DNA from: Streptomyces flaveolus
Lineage (GTDB): Bacteria > Actinomycetota > Actinomycetes > Streptomycetales > Streptomycetaceae
Direction of reading: 5' to 3'
Length of the DNA: 64,000 bases
Assembly (NCBI RefSeq): GCF_000716535.1
Contig: NZ_JNWV01000037.1
Coordinates: 1 to 64,000, forward strand
Shown: positions 18,031-25,836 of the stretch, piece by piece
Numbering within the stretch: the stretch's first letter is position 1
How the letters are laid out: each line of letters opens with the position of its first letter
Translations under genes and position numbers: made by a program
Notes under the pieces: model-generated
Database searches by the model: none
Seen by the model: the letters and a program-made list of their open reading frames with translations, nothing else
What the model was told of the DNA's origin: nothing

Positions 18031-18144
18031 TTACCAGGTCTCGTTGCCCAGGGCGAGCTCGAACTCGCTCTCCGTCAGCTCGTTCTCGGCCGAGAACGAG
18101 GCGAGAACCTCCTCCAGGGCGGCGTTCAGCGCGGCGTCGGTCAT
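18031..18144 (-). CDS. Small acidic peptide, 37 residues (possible RiPP precursor or signalling peptide)
   Basis: A short frame from ATG (with GGGAGGTGA upstream, an excellent ribosome site) to TAA. The peptide starts MTDAALNAALEEVLASF and ends ELALGNETW. It is strongly acidic, with alternating Leu/Ala/Glu that would form an amphipathic helix, and a C-terminal Gly-Asn-Glu-Thr-Trp. It is the first gene of a set with the TPR-like and methyltransferase genes (87 bases to the TPR start). The strong ribosome site and placement argue that it is real. Candidates are a precursor peptide with a leader and short core, or a carrier or regulatory peptide; no cyclodehydratase, radical-SAM, lanthipeptide synthase or PEARL gene is nearby. 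Confidence 0.7.
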   Translation of the reverse strand: MTDAALNAALEEVLASFSAENELTESEFELALGNETW

Positions 18145-18283
18145 GGATGTCACCTCCCAACTGGGTGCGGTGCGGGCGGTTCACTCCCGTGTGCGTCCGG
18201 CACACCGCCCGGGGAGCGGTGCGGGACACCCGCGGAAGGGTCTGTGGGCGCGCGTCCGACGGCCCTGCGCCGTCGGAGCAGCG

Positions 18284-18943
18284 TCAGATCTGCGTCGTCT
18301 CCGTGACGTAGGCGATCTTCAGCGTGTACTCGCGTACGTCGACGCCGTCCGGCAGCGCGGGCTGCCCGCCCCGCGCCTCGCCATCGGCGCGGAAGGCCCG
18401 GTAGGCCTCCTCGCTCTGCCACTGCGAGTAGCTGACGACGGCCTCGCCCTCGAAGTCCCGGTGCACGCTGTGCGATATGTAGCCCGGTGTCGCGTCGAGC
18501 ACCGCGTCGGGTCCGGTCACCGCGTCGAGCAGCGCCTGCTGCTGCGCGCGGGAGCGGGTGCGGGCGACCTCGATGACGGTGAAGACGTCCTGGTCCTCGG
18601 AGAGTTCGACGGTGGGCTCACCGAGCGCGGGGTTGCGCTGGGTGTACACCACCTCGCAGTGGATGCTGTCGAACGTCGCGAAGGTCAGGACCTCCTTGAA
18701 CCGCTCCTGGCGGCCCGGGTCCCCGAGGATGCCCTCCCAGGAGGCCTTGTCCCGCCACTGGATGTAGCTGATGACGGAGTGGCCGTCATGGCTGAGGTGG
18801 GCGTTGACCGACACGAGCCCGGTGCGCTCGTCGGCGGGGCCGAGGCTCTGCCAGATGTCGATCAGCCGGTGCTGGTGCTCGGGCGTGGTCTCGAAGATGT
18901 TGACCAGCGTGTAGTACTGGTCCTTGACACTGATCCTGGTCAC
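18284..18943 (-). CDS. Two-domain antibiotic biosynthesis monooxygenase (ABM) family protein
   Basis: A 219-residue protein made of two ferredoxin-like ABM halves (about 8-105 and 115-215). Each has the pattern FTVIEVARTRSRAQQQALLDA, then a SYSQWQSEEAYRAF-type strand and helix (first copy: ISYIQWRDKASWEGIL). Tandem ABM proteins include ActVA-ORF6-like oxygenases, and the ring-opening oxygenases of atypical angucyclines (JadG, AlpJ, GilOII type) also carry ABM folds. It could therefore hydroxylate an aromatic ring or open the B ring; sequence alone does not decide. It lies 54 bp downstream of the exporter gene. Confidence 0.8.
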   Translation of the reverse strand: MTRISVKDQYYTLVNIFETTPEHQHRLIDIWQSLGPADERTGLVSVNAHLSHDGHSVISYIQWRDKASWEGILGDPGRQERFKEVLTFATFDSIHCEVVYTQRNPALGEPTVELSEDQDVFTVIEVARTRSRAQQQALLDAVTGPDAVLDATPGYISHSVHRDFEGEAVVSYSQWQSEEAYRAFRADGEARGGQPALPDGVDVREYTLKIAYVTETTQI

Positions 18944-18997
18944 GGGTGACCCCCTGTCGTCGTTGCCGGAACCGTCGGGTGCGGGCTGGGCGCGCCG

Positions 18998-20581
18998 TCA
19001 GCCGGCCGGGACCGTCTCGCCGTCGGCGGCGCCGGCGTGCTCCGGCTCCGGCTGACCGGCGGCCGGAGCCGGCAGGCTCTTGCGCAGCAGCACGGCGACC
19101 AGGGCGGCCATGGTGAGCAGCACGCCGATGGAGACGTACGAGGCGATCGCCATGCCGTGGGCGAAGGCGTCGTGGGCGACGGCGTCGAGCTGCGCGCCGA
19201 CCCGGGCCGGCAGCCCGCCGGTGACCGCGGCGGCCTCGGCGAGGCCGTTGCGGGCGGCCTCGTGCACCGGGCCGGGCACCCCGGAGGGCAGCTTGTCGTC
19301 GAGGGTGGAGCCGTAGACGGCGGTGGCGAGGCTGCCGACCAGGGCGATGCCGACCGCGCCGCCGAGCTCGTTGGTGGTGGACGCCAGCGCCGACGCGGCA
19401 CCGGCCCGCTCCACGGGGGCGGCCGAGACGATCGTGCCGATGCCGAGGGCCATCACCGGCGCCAGGCCGATGAACATGACCGCGGACGAGGCGACGACCA
19501 TGGCCGTGCCGGAGTCGCCGTCGAGCTGGGTGAGGATTCCGAAGCCGACGGAGCCGACGACCAGGCCGCCGATCAGCACCGGCGGCGCCCCGTGCTTGCC
19601 GGCGAGGCCGGTGGCCACGACGGCGGCGACCATGCCCGGGATGATGACCGGAAGCTGCCACAGACCCGCCTCGGCCGGCGACATGCCCAGCACGATCTGC
19701 ATGTAGGTGGCCAGCAGGTACTGGATGCCCATCATCATGCCGGTGGTCAGCAGCAGGGTGCCGACGGACACCGAGAACGCGGCCCGCCGGAACAGGGAGA
19801 GGTCCATCAGCGGAGCGGCCAGGCCGCGCTGGCGCAGCACGAAGACCACACCGAAGACCACACCGGCCGCGAGGCTCACCGCGGGCAGCGCCTCGAAACC
19901 GTTGCGGGCCAGCTCCTTGACGCCGTACATGGCCGGCAGGATCGCCGCCAGCGACAGCCCCACGCTCAGCAGGTCCAGCTTGGCACCGGAGGGGTCCTTG
20001 TACTCGGGCAGCAGGATCGGGCCGGTCACCAGCAGCAGCACCATCACCGGGACGGCCATCAGGAAGGGCGCGCCCCACCAGAAGTGGTCCAGCAGCAGAC
20101 CACCGGCGATCGGGCCGACGACCCCGCCGACCATGAAGGACGTCGTCCAGATGGTGACGGCGGTCGTGCTCTCCTTCGGGTCCCGGAACATGCTGCGCAG
20201 CAGCGACAGCGTGGACGGGGCCAGCGTGGCCGCCGAGATGCCGAGCAGCGCGCGGGCGGCGATCAGCATCTCCGCGCTGTTGGCCTCGGCCGTGAGCACC
20301 GAGGCGACACCGAAGAACACCGCGCCGGTCAGCAGCAGCCGGCGCCGGCCGATGCGCTCGCCGAGGGTGCCCATGGTGATCAGGAAGCCGGCGATGAGGA
20401 AGCCGTAGATGTCGCTGCTCCACAGCAGCTGGGTGCTGCTGGGGTGGAGGTCGGCCGTCAGCTTGGGGACGGCCATGAACAGCAGGGTGAGGTCCATGGT
20501 GGTGAGCAGCGCGGGCAGGCACAGGACGGCCAGACCGAACCACTCACGCCGGCCCGCCTTGGCGGGCGTTACTGCGTTCAC
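18998..20581 (-). CDS. MFS exporter, DHA2 (14-helix) type, second copy
   Basis: A 527-residue membrane protein with about 14 hydrophobic segments. It shows LPALLTTMDLTLLFMAVPKL in helix 1, the motif-A loop GTLGERIGRRRLLL, and ARALLGISAATLAPSTLSLLRSMF, the SmvA/QacA-type signature. It probably exports the polyketide or gives self-resistance. It is more similar in layout to SmvA-type pumps than to the exporter at 4461. It lies 51 bp downstream of the DUF6081-like gene. Confidence 0.92.
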   Translation of the reverse strand: MNAVTPAKAGRREWFGLAVLCLPALLTTMDLTLLFMAVPKLTADLHPSSTQLLWSSDIYGFLIAGFLITMGTLGERIGRRRLLLTGAVFFGVASVLTAEANSAEMLIAARALLGISAATLAPSTLSLLRSMFRDPKESTTAVTIWTTSFMVGGVVGPIAGGLLLDHFWWGAPFLMAVPVMVLLLVTGPILLPEYKDPSGAKLDLLSVGLSLAAILPAMYGVKELARNGFEALPAVSLAAGVVFGVVFVLRQRGLAAPLMDLSLFRRAAFSVSVGTLLLTTGMMMGIQYLLATYMQIVLGMSPAEAGLWQLPVIIPGMVAAVVATGLAGKHGAPPVLIGGLVVGSVGFGILTQLDGDSGTAMVVASSAVMFIGLAPVMALGIGTIVSAAPVERAGAASALASTTNELGGAVGIALVGSLATAVYGSTLDDKLPSGVPGPVHEAARNGLAEAAAVTGGLPARVGAQLDAVAHDAFAHGMAIASYVSIGVLLTMAALVAVLLRKSLPAPAAGQPEPEHAGAADGETVPAG

Positions 20582-20632
20582 AACGGGTTCCTTGTCTACA
20601 GGAGGGGGATGGCGGAGCGTGGTGCCGGGCGG

Positions 20633-21625
20633 TCAGCGCCCGGTGCCGGTGGCGGTGACCCGGACGTCCCGCACGGTCAGCCCGACGCCCTGGCCCCACA
20701 GCCGGTGGGCCGCGGTGCTCCGTTCGTCGAGGAACGTCTGCGGCCAGGGCGCACCGGAGCGGGGGTGGACGTAGTGGGCGGGTGCCGAGTCGATGCGCAC
20801 GAGTGCGGTGCCGTCGGCGTCCAGGGCGCCGTCCAGCAGCGTGAACATGCCGACGCCGGCGACGAGTTGGCGCGGCGAGAGGTCCTCCGGCTCGCCGGCG
20901 TGGTCCAGCAGCAGGTGCCGGCGGTCCAAGGCCGGGTGCCCGATGCGGTCCACGACGAGCACCTCGCGTCCGCCGACCGTCCAGCGGACCGTGCCGCGGG
21001 ACCGGTCGAGCGTGACGCCCAGCGTGACGAGGTCCCCGGGGGAGCGGCCAGCCACCGGGACGGCGTACGTGTAGGCCGCGTAGCCGGTGCCGGGCAGCCG
21101 CAGCCGTTCGTAGTTGGCGTACACCCGGGTGGCGGTGACGAAGAAGCCGAATATCGAGGCGGTCTCCACGTCGGCGGCGATCATCGCGCCGCAGCCCAGC
21201 CGGGGGTCGGCCCGGGGGTCGGTGACCGCGGGGCCGAAGGGGTGGTCCGCGGTGCCGTAGGTGCTCACCGCGAGGGTCGCGGTGCACTCGAGCGCGCCGT
21301 CCTCGGGCACGTCGAAGCCGGGGAAGCCGGTGCGCGCGGTGCGGTTGGCGAGCGCCGTCCACTTGACGTGGTCCCGGGTGCCCTCGCCGCCGTCGGCCTG
21401 CTGGCCGGTCGTGGACACGAACGCGGGCGCGCCGGTGCGGGGGTTGACGCCGGTGGGTATGACCGAGAGGCCGAAGGCGCTGGTCCGGGCGATGCCGTCA
21501 CCGCCCGGTACACCGGCGACGTCCTGGGTGTGCCAGTTGGCGGCAGGCCCGGTGGTGGTGAAGCCGTCCTGGAAGGCGTCGTGGAACAGCAGCCCGTCCT
21601 CGACGGCGGGTGGCGTGGTCGTCAT
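20633..21625 (-). CDS. DUF6081-like protein, probably lectin/jelly-roll fold
   Basis: A 330-residue soluble protein, rich in beta-type sequence, with no signal peptide. It has a GLLFHDAFQDGF opening, DVPEDGALECTATLAVSTYGT, IFGFFVTATRVYANYERL, and WTVGGREVLVVDRIG. Proteins of this kind occur in several Streptomyces aromatic polyketide clusters and in the DUF6081 group as I remember it; no catalytic motif is known to me. Placement between the flavin monooxygenase and the exporter suggests a tailoring or product-binding role. Family assignment is moderate. Confidence 0.55.
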   Translation of the reverse strand: MTTTPPAVEDGLLFHDAFQDGFTTTGPAANWHTQDVAGVPGGDGIARTSAFGLSVIPTGVNPRTGAPAFVSTTGQQADGGEGTRDHVKWTALANRTARTGFPGFDVPEDGALECTATLAVSTYGTADHPFGPAVTDPRADPRLGCGAMIAADVETASIFGFFVTATRVYANYERLRLPGTGYAAYTYAVPVAGRSPGDLVTLGVTLDRSRGTVRWTVGGREVLVVDRIGHPALDRRHLLLDHAGEPEDLSPRQLVAGVGMFTLLDGALDADGTALVRIDSAPAHYVHPRSGAPWPQTFLDERSTAAHRLWGQGVGLTVRDVRVTATGTGR

Positions 21626-21641
21626 GGGATTCCGTCCGGGC

Positions 21642-22781
21642 TCAGTCGGTGGTCAGCGTGCCGCGCGCGTAGGCCAGCGCTGCGGGCTCGAACTGCAGGA
21701 CCATGTGGCTGGCGGCGGAGTTGGCGTCCCGCCAGATGCGCTGGAGAGGGTCGCCGGCCGACTGGCTGCGGGTGCCGCCGGCCCGGAACAGGGCGTCCAC
21801 GGCACCGGTCAGCAGCCGTGTGGCCAGGGCGCAGTCCCGGCGGTTGCGGACGACGACGGCCTCGTCGGCCACCGCCGCGTCCACGGCCGCCGCGGCCCGG
21901 GCCAGCAGCAGACCGGCCGCGTCGATCTCACCGGCCGCCCGGGCGTGCCCGATCAGCTGCGTCTCGCTCGGCTCGGTGCCGCGGGCCGTCCGGCCGGCCG
22001 CCGCGCGGGCCGACAGCTCCAGCGCGCCGCGGGCGGCGCCGAGGACCGGCCCGGCGAAGGTGAGGCCGTTGACCGCGAACAGCGGCTGGGCGTGGCGCGG
22101 TTCGTCCGAGCCGGCGTTCCGGCCGGCGAACATGTCGTCCATGAGGAAGGTCCGGCGCGCGGGTACGAACGTCTCCTCGACGACCAGGGTGTGGCTCCCG
22201 GTCGCCCGCATCCCGACGCTGTCCCACGTCTCCTCGATCCGGTACGCGGACCGCGGTACGGCGAAGAAACGCGCCGTCCGCCGTCCGTCCACGTCCGCCG
22301 CCGGGGCCATCACCAGCGCCCAGTCGGAGAACTCCACCCCGCTGGCGTAGGTCCAGGCGCCCGCCAGCCGCCAGCCGCCGTCGGCGGGCGTGGCCGTGGC
22401 GGACGGTGAGACCAGGGAGCTGACCAGCCGGGTGTCGGGCCCGTCCGCCCAGATCTCGGCCTGGCCCTCGGCGGGCAGGTGGGCGGCGAACCGCGCGGTG
22501 TAGGCCAGCAGCGATCCGGTCCAGGCGGCGGAGGCGCAGCCCTCGCCGACCGTGGCGACCGCCTCGGTGAGCGTGGCGAAGTCCGTGGTCTCGCCACCGT
22601 GGCGGGCCGGGACGAGCGCCCGGGCGAAGCCCGCCTCGACGAGCGCGTCCACCACCTCTGCGGAGAGCCGTCGGTCACGGTCGGCCCGGGCCGCGTCACG
22701 GCCCGCGAGCGCACGGGCGGCCCGTGCGGCGGACACGAAGGTGTCCGGGGTGGTGCGGGGAGCGAGAAGCATCCCGGTCAT
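21642..22781 (-). CDS. Acyl-CoA dehydrogenase-fold flavin monooxygenase (two-component, HpaB/ActVA-ORF5 class)
   Basis: A 379-residue protein of the group D flavin monooxygenases: N-terminal helical region with FARALVPARHGGE, then ATVGEGCASAAW, the central strand domain (WRLAGAWTYASGVEF), DSVGMRATGSH and the C-terminal helix bundle (GGTRSQSAGDPLQRIWRDANSAASH). Such enzymes use reduced flavin supplied by a separate reductase to hydroxylate aromatic polyketides. The FMN-reductase-like gene sits just upstream (22859), so they probably form a pair. The start at 22781 has only a weak ribosome site; an ATG three codons later is also possible. Confidence 0.85.
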   Translation of the reverse strand: MTGMLLAPRTTPDTFVSAARAARALAGRDAARADRDRRLSAEVVDALVEAGFARALVPARHGGETTDFATLTEAVATVGEGCASAAWTGSLLAYTARFAAHLPAEGQAEIWADGPDTRLVSSLVSPSATATPADGGWRLAGAWTYASGVEFSDWALVMAPAADVDGRRTARFFAVPRSAYRIEETWDSVGMRATGSHTLVVEETFVPARRTFLMDDMFAGRNAGSDEPRHAQPLFAVNGLTFAGPVLGAARGALELSARAAAGRTARGTEPSETQLIGHARAAGEIDAAGLLLARAAAAVDAAVADEAVVVRNRRDCALATRLLTGAVDALFRAGGTRSQSAGDPLQRIWRDANSAASHMVLQFEPAALAYARGTLTTD

Positions 22782-22818
22782 GGCTGTCTCATTTCGTGAA
22801 CGGAACGGGGGGCCGGCG

Positions 22819-22851
22819 GGGGCCGGGCGCGGCCGGACCGCGCCCGGCCCC
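22819..22851 (-). terminator. Perfect GC hairpin after the FMN reductase gene
   Basis: Fourteen-base perfect arms (22819-22832 and 22838-22851) with a five-base loop, directly after the reductase stop and about 40 bases before the monooxygenase start. It probably ends or attenuates the upstream transcript. Confidence 0.75.
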
Positions 22852-22858
22852 GGGCGGC

Positions 22859-23443
22859 TCAGGCCCGGTACGGCCGCTTGGCGCGGGCCTCGCGCAGGGC
22901 GGTGCCCCACCACACGAGCTGGTCGAGCATGGTCTTGGCGGCGGCGGAGCAGCCGGTCGGGTCCTTGGGGTTGCCGTCGGCGTCGAACGTGGCGGCGGCA
23001 CCGTGGAAGCTGACCGTGTCGCGCAGCGTGACGGCGTGCATCTCGGCGTAGACCTGGCGCAGCTGCTCCACGGCCCGCAGACCGCCGGACAGGCCGCCGT
23101 AGGAGACGAAGCCGATGGGCTTGGCCTGCCACTGGGTGTAGTTCCAGTCGATCGCGACCTTCAGCGGTGCCGGGAAGCTGTGGTTGTACTCGGGCGTGAG
23201 GACGACGAAGGCCTCGGCCGCGTCCAGCCGGCTGCTCAGGGCCGCGGCGATGGCCGCGTCCGCGGGCTCCGGGGAGTCGGTGATGGCCACCGGCAGCGGG
23301 AAGTCGGCGAGGTCGACGACGTCGAGCGCGACGTCCTCGTTCTGCCCGGCCTGCTCGGCGAACCAGCGGGCGACGGTGGGGCCGAAGCGGGTGGCGCGGG
23401 TGCTGCCGATCACCAGGGCGACCCGGAGAGGTGCATCAGACAT
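22859..23443 (-). CDS. NAD(P)H-dependent FMN reductase (flavodoxin-like)
   Basis: A 194-residue flavodoxin-fold reductase. It has GSTRATRFGPTVARWF (FMN phosphate loop), VVLTPEYNHSFPAPLKVAIDW and FVSYGGLSGGLRAVEQLR, the standard NADPH_dep_FMN_red pattern. It likely supplies FMNH2 to the two-component monooxygenase at 21642, and could also serve an ABM-type ring-opening oxygenase. The ATG is preceded by GGAGGAACC. Confidence 0.9.
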   Translation of the reverse strand: MSDAPLRVALVIGSTRATRFGPTVARWFAEQAGQNEDVALDVVDLADFPLPVAITDSPEPADAAIAAALSSRLDAAEAFVVLTPEYNHSFPAPLKVAIDWNYTQWQAKPIGFVSYGGLSGGLRAVEQLRQVYAEMHAVTLRDTVSFHGAAATFDADGNPKDPTGCSAAAKTMLDQLVWWGTALREARAKRPYRA

Positions 23444-23518
23444 GAGGGTTCCTCCGAAGGGGGAAGTGGTCCGGGGAAGGGGGCGCACCCGGCCGAGTGG
23501 GCCGGCGGGGTGTCAGCG

Positions 23519-23573
23519 GGGTGCGGTGCGGTACGGCGGGCCGTCCCCACGTCCGCCGCACCGCACCGCACCC
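23519..23573 (-). terminator. Long hairpin after the SnoaL-like gene
   Basis: Arms of 21 bases (23519-23539 and 23553-23573) with one mismatch and a 13-base loop. It lies between the SnoaL-like stop (23637) and the FMN reductase start (23443). It is one of the longest stems in the window; a transcription terminator is the simplest reading. Confidence 0.7.
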
Positions 23574-23636
23574 GGTTCCGGTGCGGCCGTGGCCTCCGCT
23601 GGCGCCACGGGCGTACCGGGGTCGGGTCCGGGCGGG

Positions 23637-24101
23637 TCAGACGACCTCGCGCCGGGAGCCGTCGGCGTCGCGGGGCGACCACCACAGCGCGGTGGTCTCG
23701 GCACCGGCGCCCAGCACGCTCCAGCGGCCCTCCACGATGCGGCCGTTCTCCCAGCGCAGCAGGTGCAGGGCGTCGATGTCGAAGCGGTCGTAGGGGGAGG
23801 TGCTGTCCTCGGCGGCCCCGGCGCGCACCGCCGAGACCCGGTTGACGTCGACGGAGAAGCCGGCCTCGGCGTTGACCAGGACGGTGACGTTCTGGCCGCG
23901 CATGGTGCCGCCGGCGAGCCGGCCCATGTCTGCGAAGAACCCGAGGAAGGCGTCCAGGCCCTCGTACCAGCCGGAGTAGGCGTGCAGGCCGGGCACCTCG
24001 AAGCGCAGGTTCTCGTCCCAGTACTCGGCGATCCGCGCGCGGTCCCCGGTGCCGAGGGAGGCCCAGGCGGCGCCGACGCGCTCGGCGGTGAGATCGGACA
24101 T
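23637..24101 (-). CDS. SnoaL/NTF2-like protein
   Basis: A 154-residue protein of the NTF2-like fold: VGAAWASLGTGDRARIAEYWDENLRFEVPG, then YSGWYEGLDAFLGFF, GTMRGQNVTVLVN, and a C-terminal WENGRIVEGRWSVLG strand. SnoaL-like proteins act as polyketide cyclases, hydroxylases or isomerases in aromatic pathways; jadomycin has the related JadX. The usual catalytic Asp pair could not be confirmed by eye. It is placed after the two LanV-like reductases. Confidence 0.82.
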   Translation of the reverse strand: MSDLTAERVGAAWASLGTGDRARIAEYWDENLRFEVPGLHAYSGWYEGLDAFLGFFADMGRLAGGTMRGQNVTVLVNAEAGFSVDVNRVSAVRAGAAEDSTSPYDRFDIDALHLLRWENGRIVEGRWSVLGAGAETTALWWSPRDADGSRREVV

Positions 24102-24142
24102 GGCGGTGGTTCCTTTCGCAGGCTGTGGAAGGGAAGCGGCCG

Positions 24143-24880
24143 TCAGCGGCCGAGGAGCGCGCCACCGGTCGCGTCGACCGAGGTGCCGGTGATCCAGCGG
24201 GCGTCTTCGGAGGCGAGGAAGGCGACCACGTCGGCGACGTCCTGCGGCCGGCCGGCCCGGCCGAGGGCGGAGGCACGGGAGAAGACCGCGGAGGCCTGCC
24301 CGCCGCTGCCCGGGACGACGCTGTTGACGGTGATGCCGCGCGGGCCGAGCAGCTGGGCCAGGTGCAGGGTGAGCTGCTCCAGCGCGCCCTTGCTCATGGC
24401 GTAGACGATCTCGTCGGGGTTGGCCGAACGGGTCAGCGCCGACGTGACGTTGACGATGCGGGCACCGTCGGGGATGTGCGGCAGCAGCCGCTGCAGAATG
24501 AACAGGGGAGCCTTGGCGTTCACCGCCGTCACCCGGTGGAAGACGTCCTGCGAGGTCCGGTCGAAGGCCGTGCCGCCGGTGATACCCGCGTTGTTCACCA
24601 GAATGTCGATCTCTTCCCGGCCCGAATGTTCCTTGAGCGCCGGGAGGAGTCCCGCGCTCAGTTCGTCGGAGGCACTCGGCATGGCCAGTTCGGCCCGTAC
24701 CGCAAAGGCCTGCCCGCCGGATTCCCGGATCGACGTGACGACACCGCGGGCCGCCGCCGCATCGTGGCCGTAATGCACGGCCACCAGCGCACCTTCACGG
24801 CCGAGCCGTTCGGCGATCGCCCGCCCGATACCCCGGCTCGCACCCGTCACAAGTGCGTTCTTGTTCGCGAGACTCCCCAC
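24143..24880 (-). CDS. Short-chain reductase, LanV/UrdMred-like (copy A)
   Basis: A 245-residue SDR starting at GTG with GAGGAAGG upstream. Motifs: TGASRGIG, DILVNNAGIT, SALTRS (catalytic Ser) and YAMSKGA (catalytic Tyr/Lys). It is very similar to the next gene and to the reductase half of the fusion at 5953. Angucycline C6 ketoreductases of this kind (LanV, CabV, GilV) set the fate of ring B. Having three homologues in one cluster suggests reductions at more than one position or a recent duplication. Confidence 0.88.
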   Translation of the reverse strand: MGSLANKNALVTGASRGIGRAIAERLGREGALVAVHYGHDAAAARGVVTSIRESGGQAFAVRAELAMPSASDELSAGLLPALKEHSGREEIDILVNNAGITGGTAFDRTSQDVFHRVTAVNAKAPLFILQRLLPHIPDGARIVNVTSALTRSANPDEIVYAMSKGALEQLTLHLAQLLGPRGITVNSVVPGSGGQASAVFSRASALGRAGRPQDVADVVAFLASEDARWITGTSVDATGGALLGR

Positions 24881-24944
24881 GAGACTTCCTTCCTCATGAA
24901 TGGGTGAAATACCGCCGTCTGAAGGGCGGTTCAGGCCGCTTCGC

Positions 24945-25706
24945 TCAGCCGAGCAAAGTGCCGCCCGTTGCGTCGAGAATCGAGCCCGTCACCCAGCGGG
25001 CCTCTTCCGACGCGAGAAACGTCACGACATCGGCCACGTCCGCCGGCCGGCCGACCCGGCCGAAAGCGTTCAGCGCTTCGAGGACCTTGACGGTCTCCGG
25101 GTTCTTGAAGACCGGCCCGCCGTTGTCGGTGAATCCGGGCCGCACACTGTTCACGGTGATGCCGCGCGGGCCCAGCAACTGCGCCAGATGCAGCGTGAGC
25201 TGCTCCAACGCCCCCTTGCTCATGGCGTGCACCAGCTGGTTGGGCTGGGCGATCCGGGTGAGGGGTGAGGAGATGTTGAGGATGCGGCCGCCGTCGGGAA
25301 TGTGCGGGAGGAGCCGCTGTGTGATGAACACCGGCGCCTTGGCGTTGACGGCGTAGACGTCCTTGAAGTCCTGGTTGCTGATCCGGCCCAGCGGGGCGGT
25401 GTCCATCACTCCGGCGTTGTTCACCAGAATGTCGAGCTCCACCTTGCCGTGCAGTGTCGTCAATTGCGGCGTGAGGTTCCGGTACAGCTCGTCCGCCGCC
25501 GTGGGCCAGCCGAGTTCGGCCTGTACGGCGAAGGCCCGGCCGCCCGCCGACTGGATCGATTCCACGACCTCACGGGCGGCTGCGGAGCTGTGCCCGTAAT
25601 GCACGGCCACCAACGCGCCTTCCCGGCCCAGCCGTTCGGCGATCGCCCGCCCGATGCCACGGCTCGCACCCGTGACAAGCGCACTCTTGTTCGCGAGAAT
25701 CCCCAC
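24945..25706 (-). CDS. Short-chain reductase, LanV/UrdMred-like (copy B)
   Basis: A 253-residue SDR starting at GTG with GGGAGGAT upstream. It shares long identical stretches with the copy at 24143 (TGASRGIGRAIAERLGREG, MSKGALEQLTLHLAQLLGPR). Motifs: NNAGVMD, NISSPLTR, and HAMSKGA: the expected catalytic Tyr of YxxxK appears as His here, whereas copy A and the fused domain keep YAMSK. If correct, this copy may be catalytically altered. It begins the leftward tailoring run; the response-regulator gene lies just to the right on the same strand. Confidence 0.85.
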   Translation of the reverse strand: MGILANKSALVTGASRGIGRAIAERLGREGALVAVHYGHSSAAAREVVESIQSAGGRAFAVQAELGWPTAADELYRNLTPQLTTLHGKVELDILVNNAGVMDTAPLGRISNQDFKDVYAVNAKAPVFITQRLLPHIPDGGRILNISSPLTRIAQPNQLVHAMSKGALEQLTLHLAQLLGPRGITVNSVRPGFTDNGGPVFKNPETVKVLEALNAFGRVGRPADVADVVTFLASEEARWVTGSILDATGGTLLG

Positions 25707-25836
25707 GAAAATCCTCCCAGAAGGCAGACGGAAACCCCTCCGCGGAGCGCGGAGAACTCGCCGACGATGAGCAGATGAAAGACACCGGGTGAGCACGTCA
25801 CCCCGGCAGGAGCAGCAACGAAGTAGGAACAGAGAA

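Noticed and set aside
15348..18144. Lanthipeptide, lasso or PEARL-type RiPP cluster
   Set aside because: The small peptide is present, but no LanB/LanC/LanM, radical-SAM, lasso B/C or glutamylation enzymes are encoded around it; kept as an unassigned peptide set.
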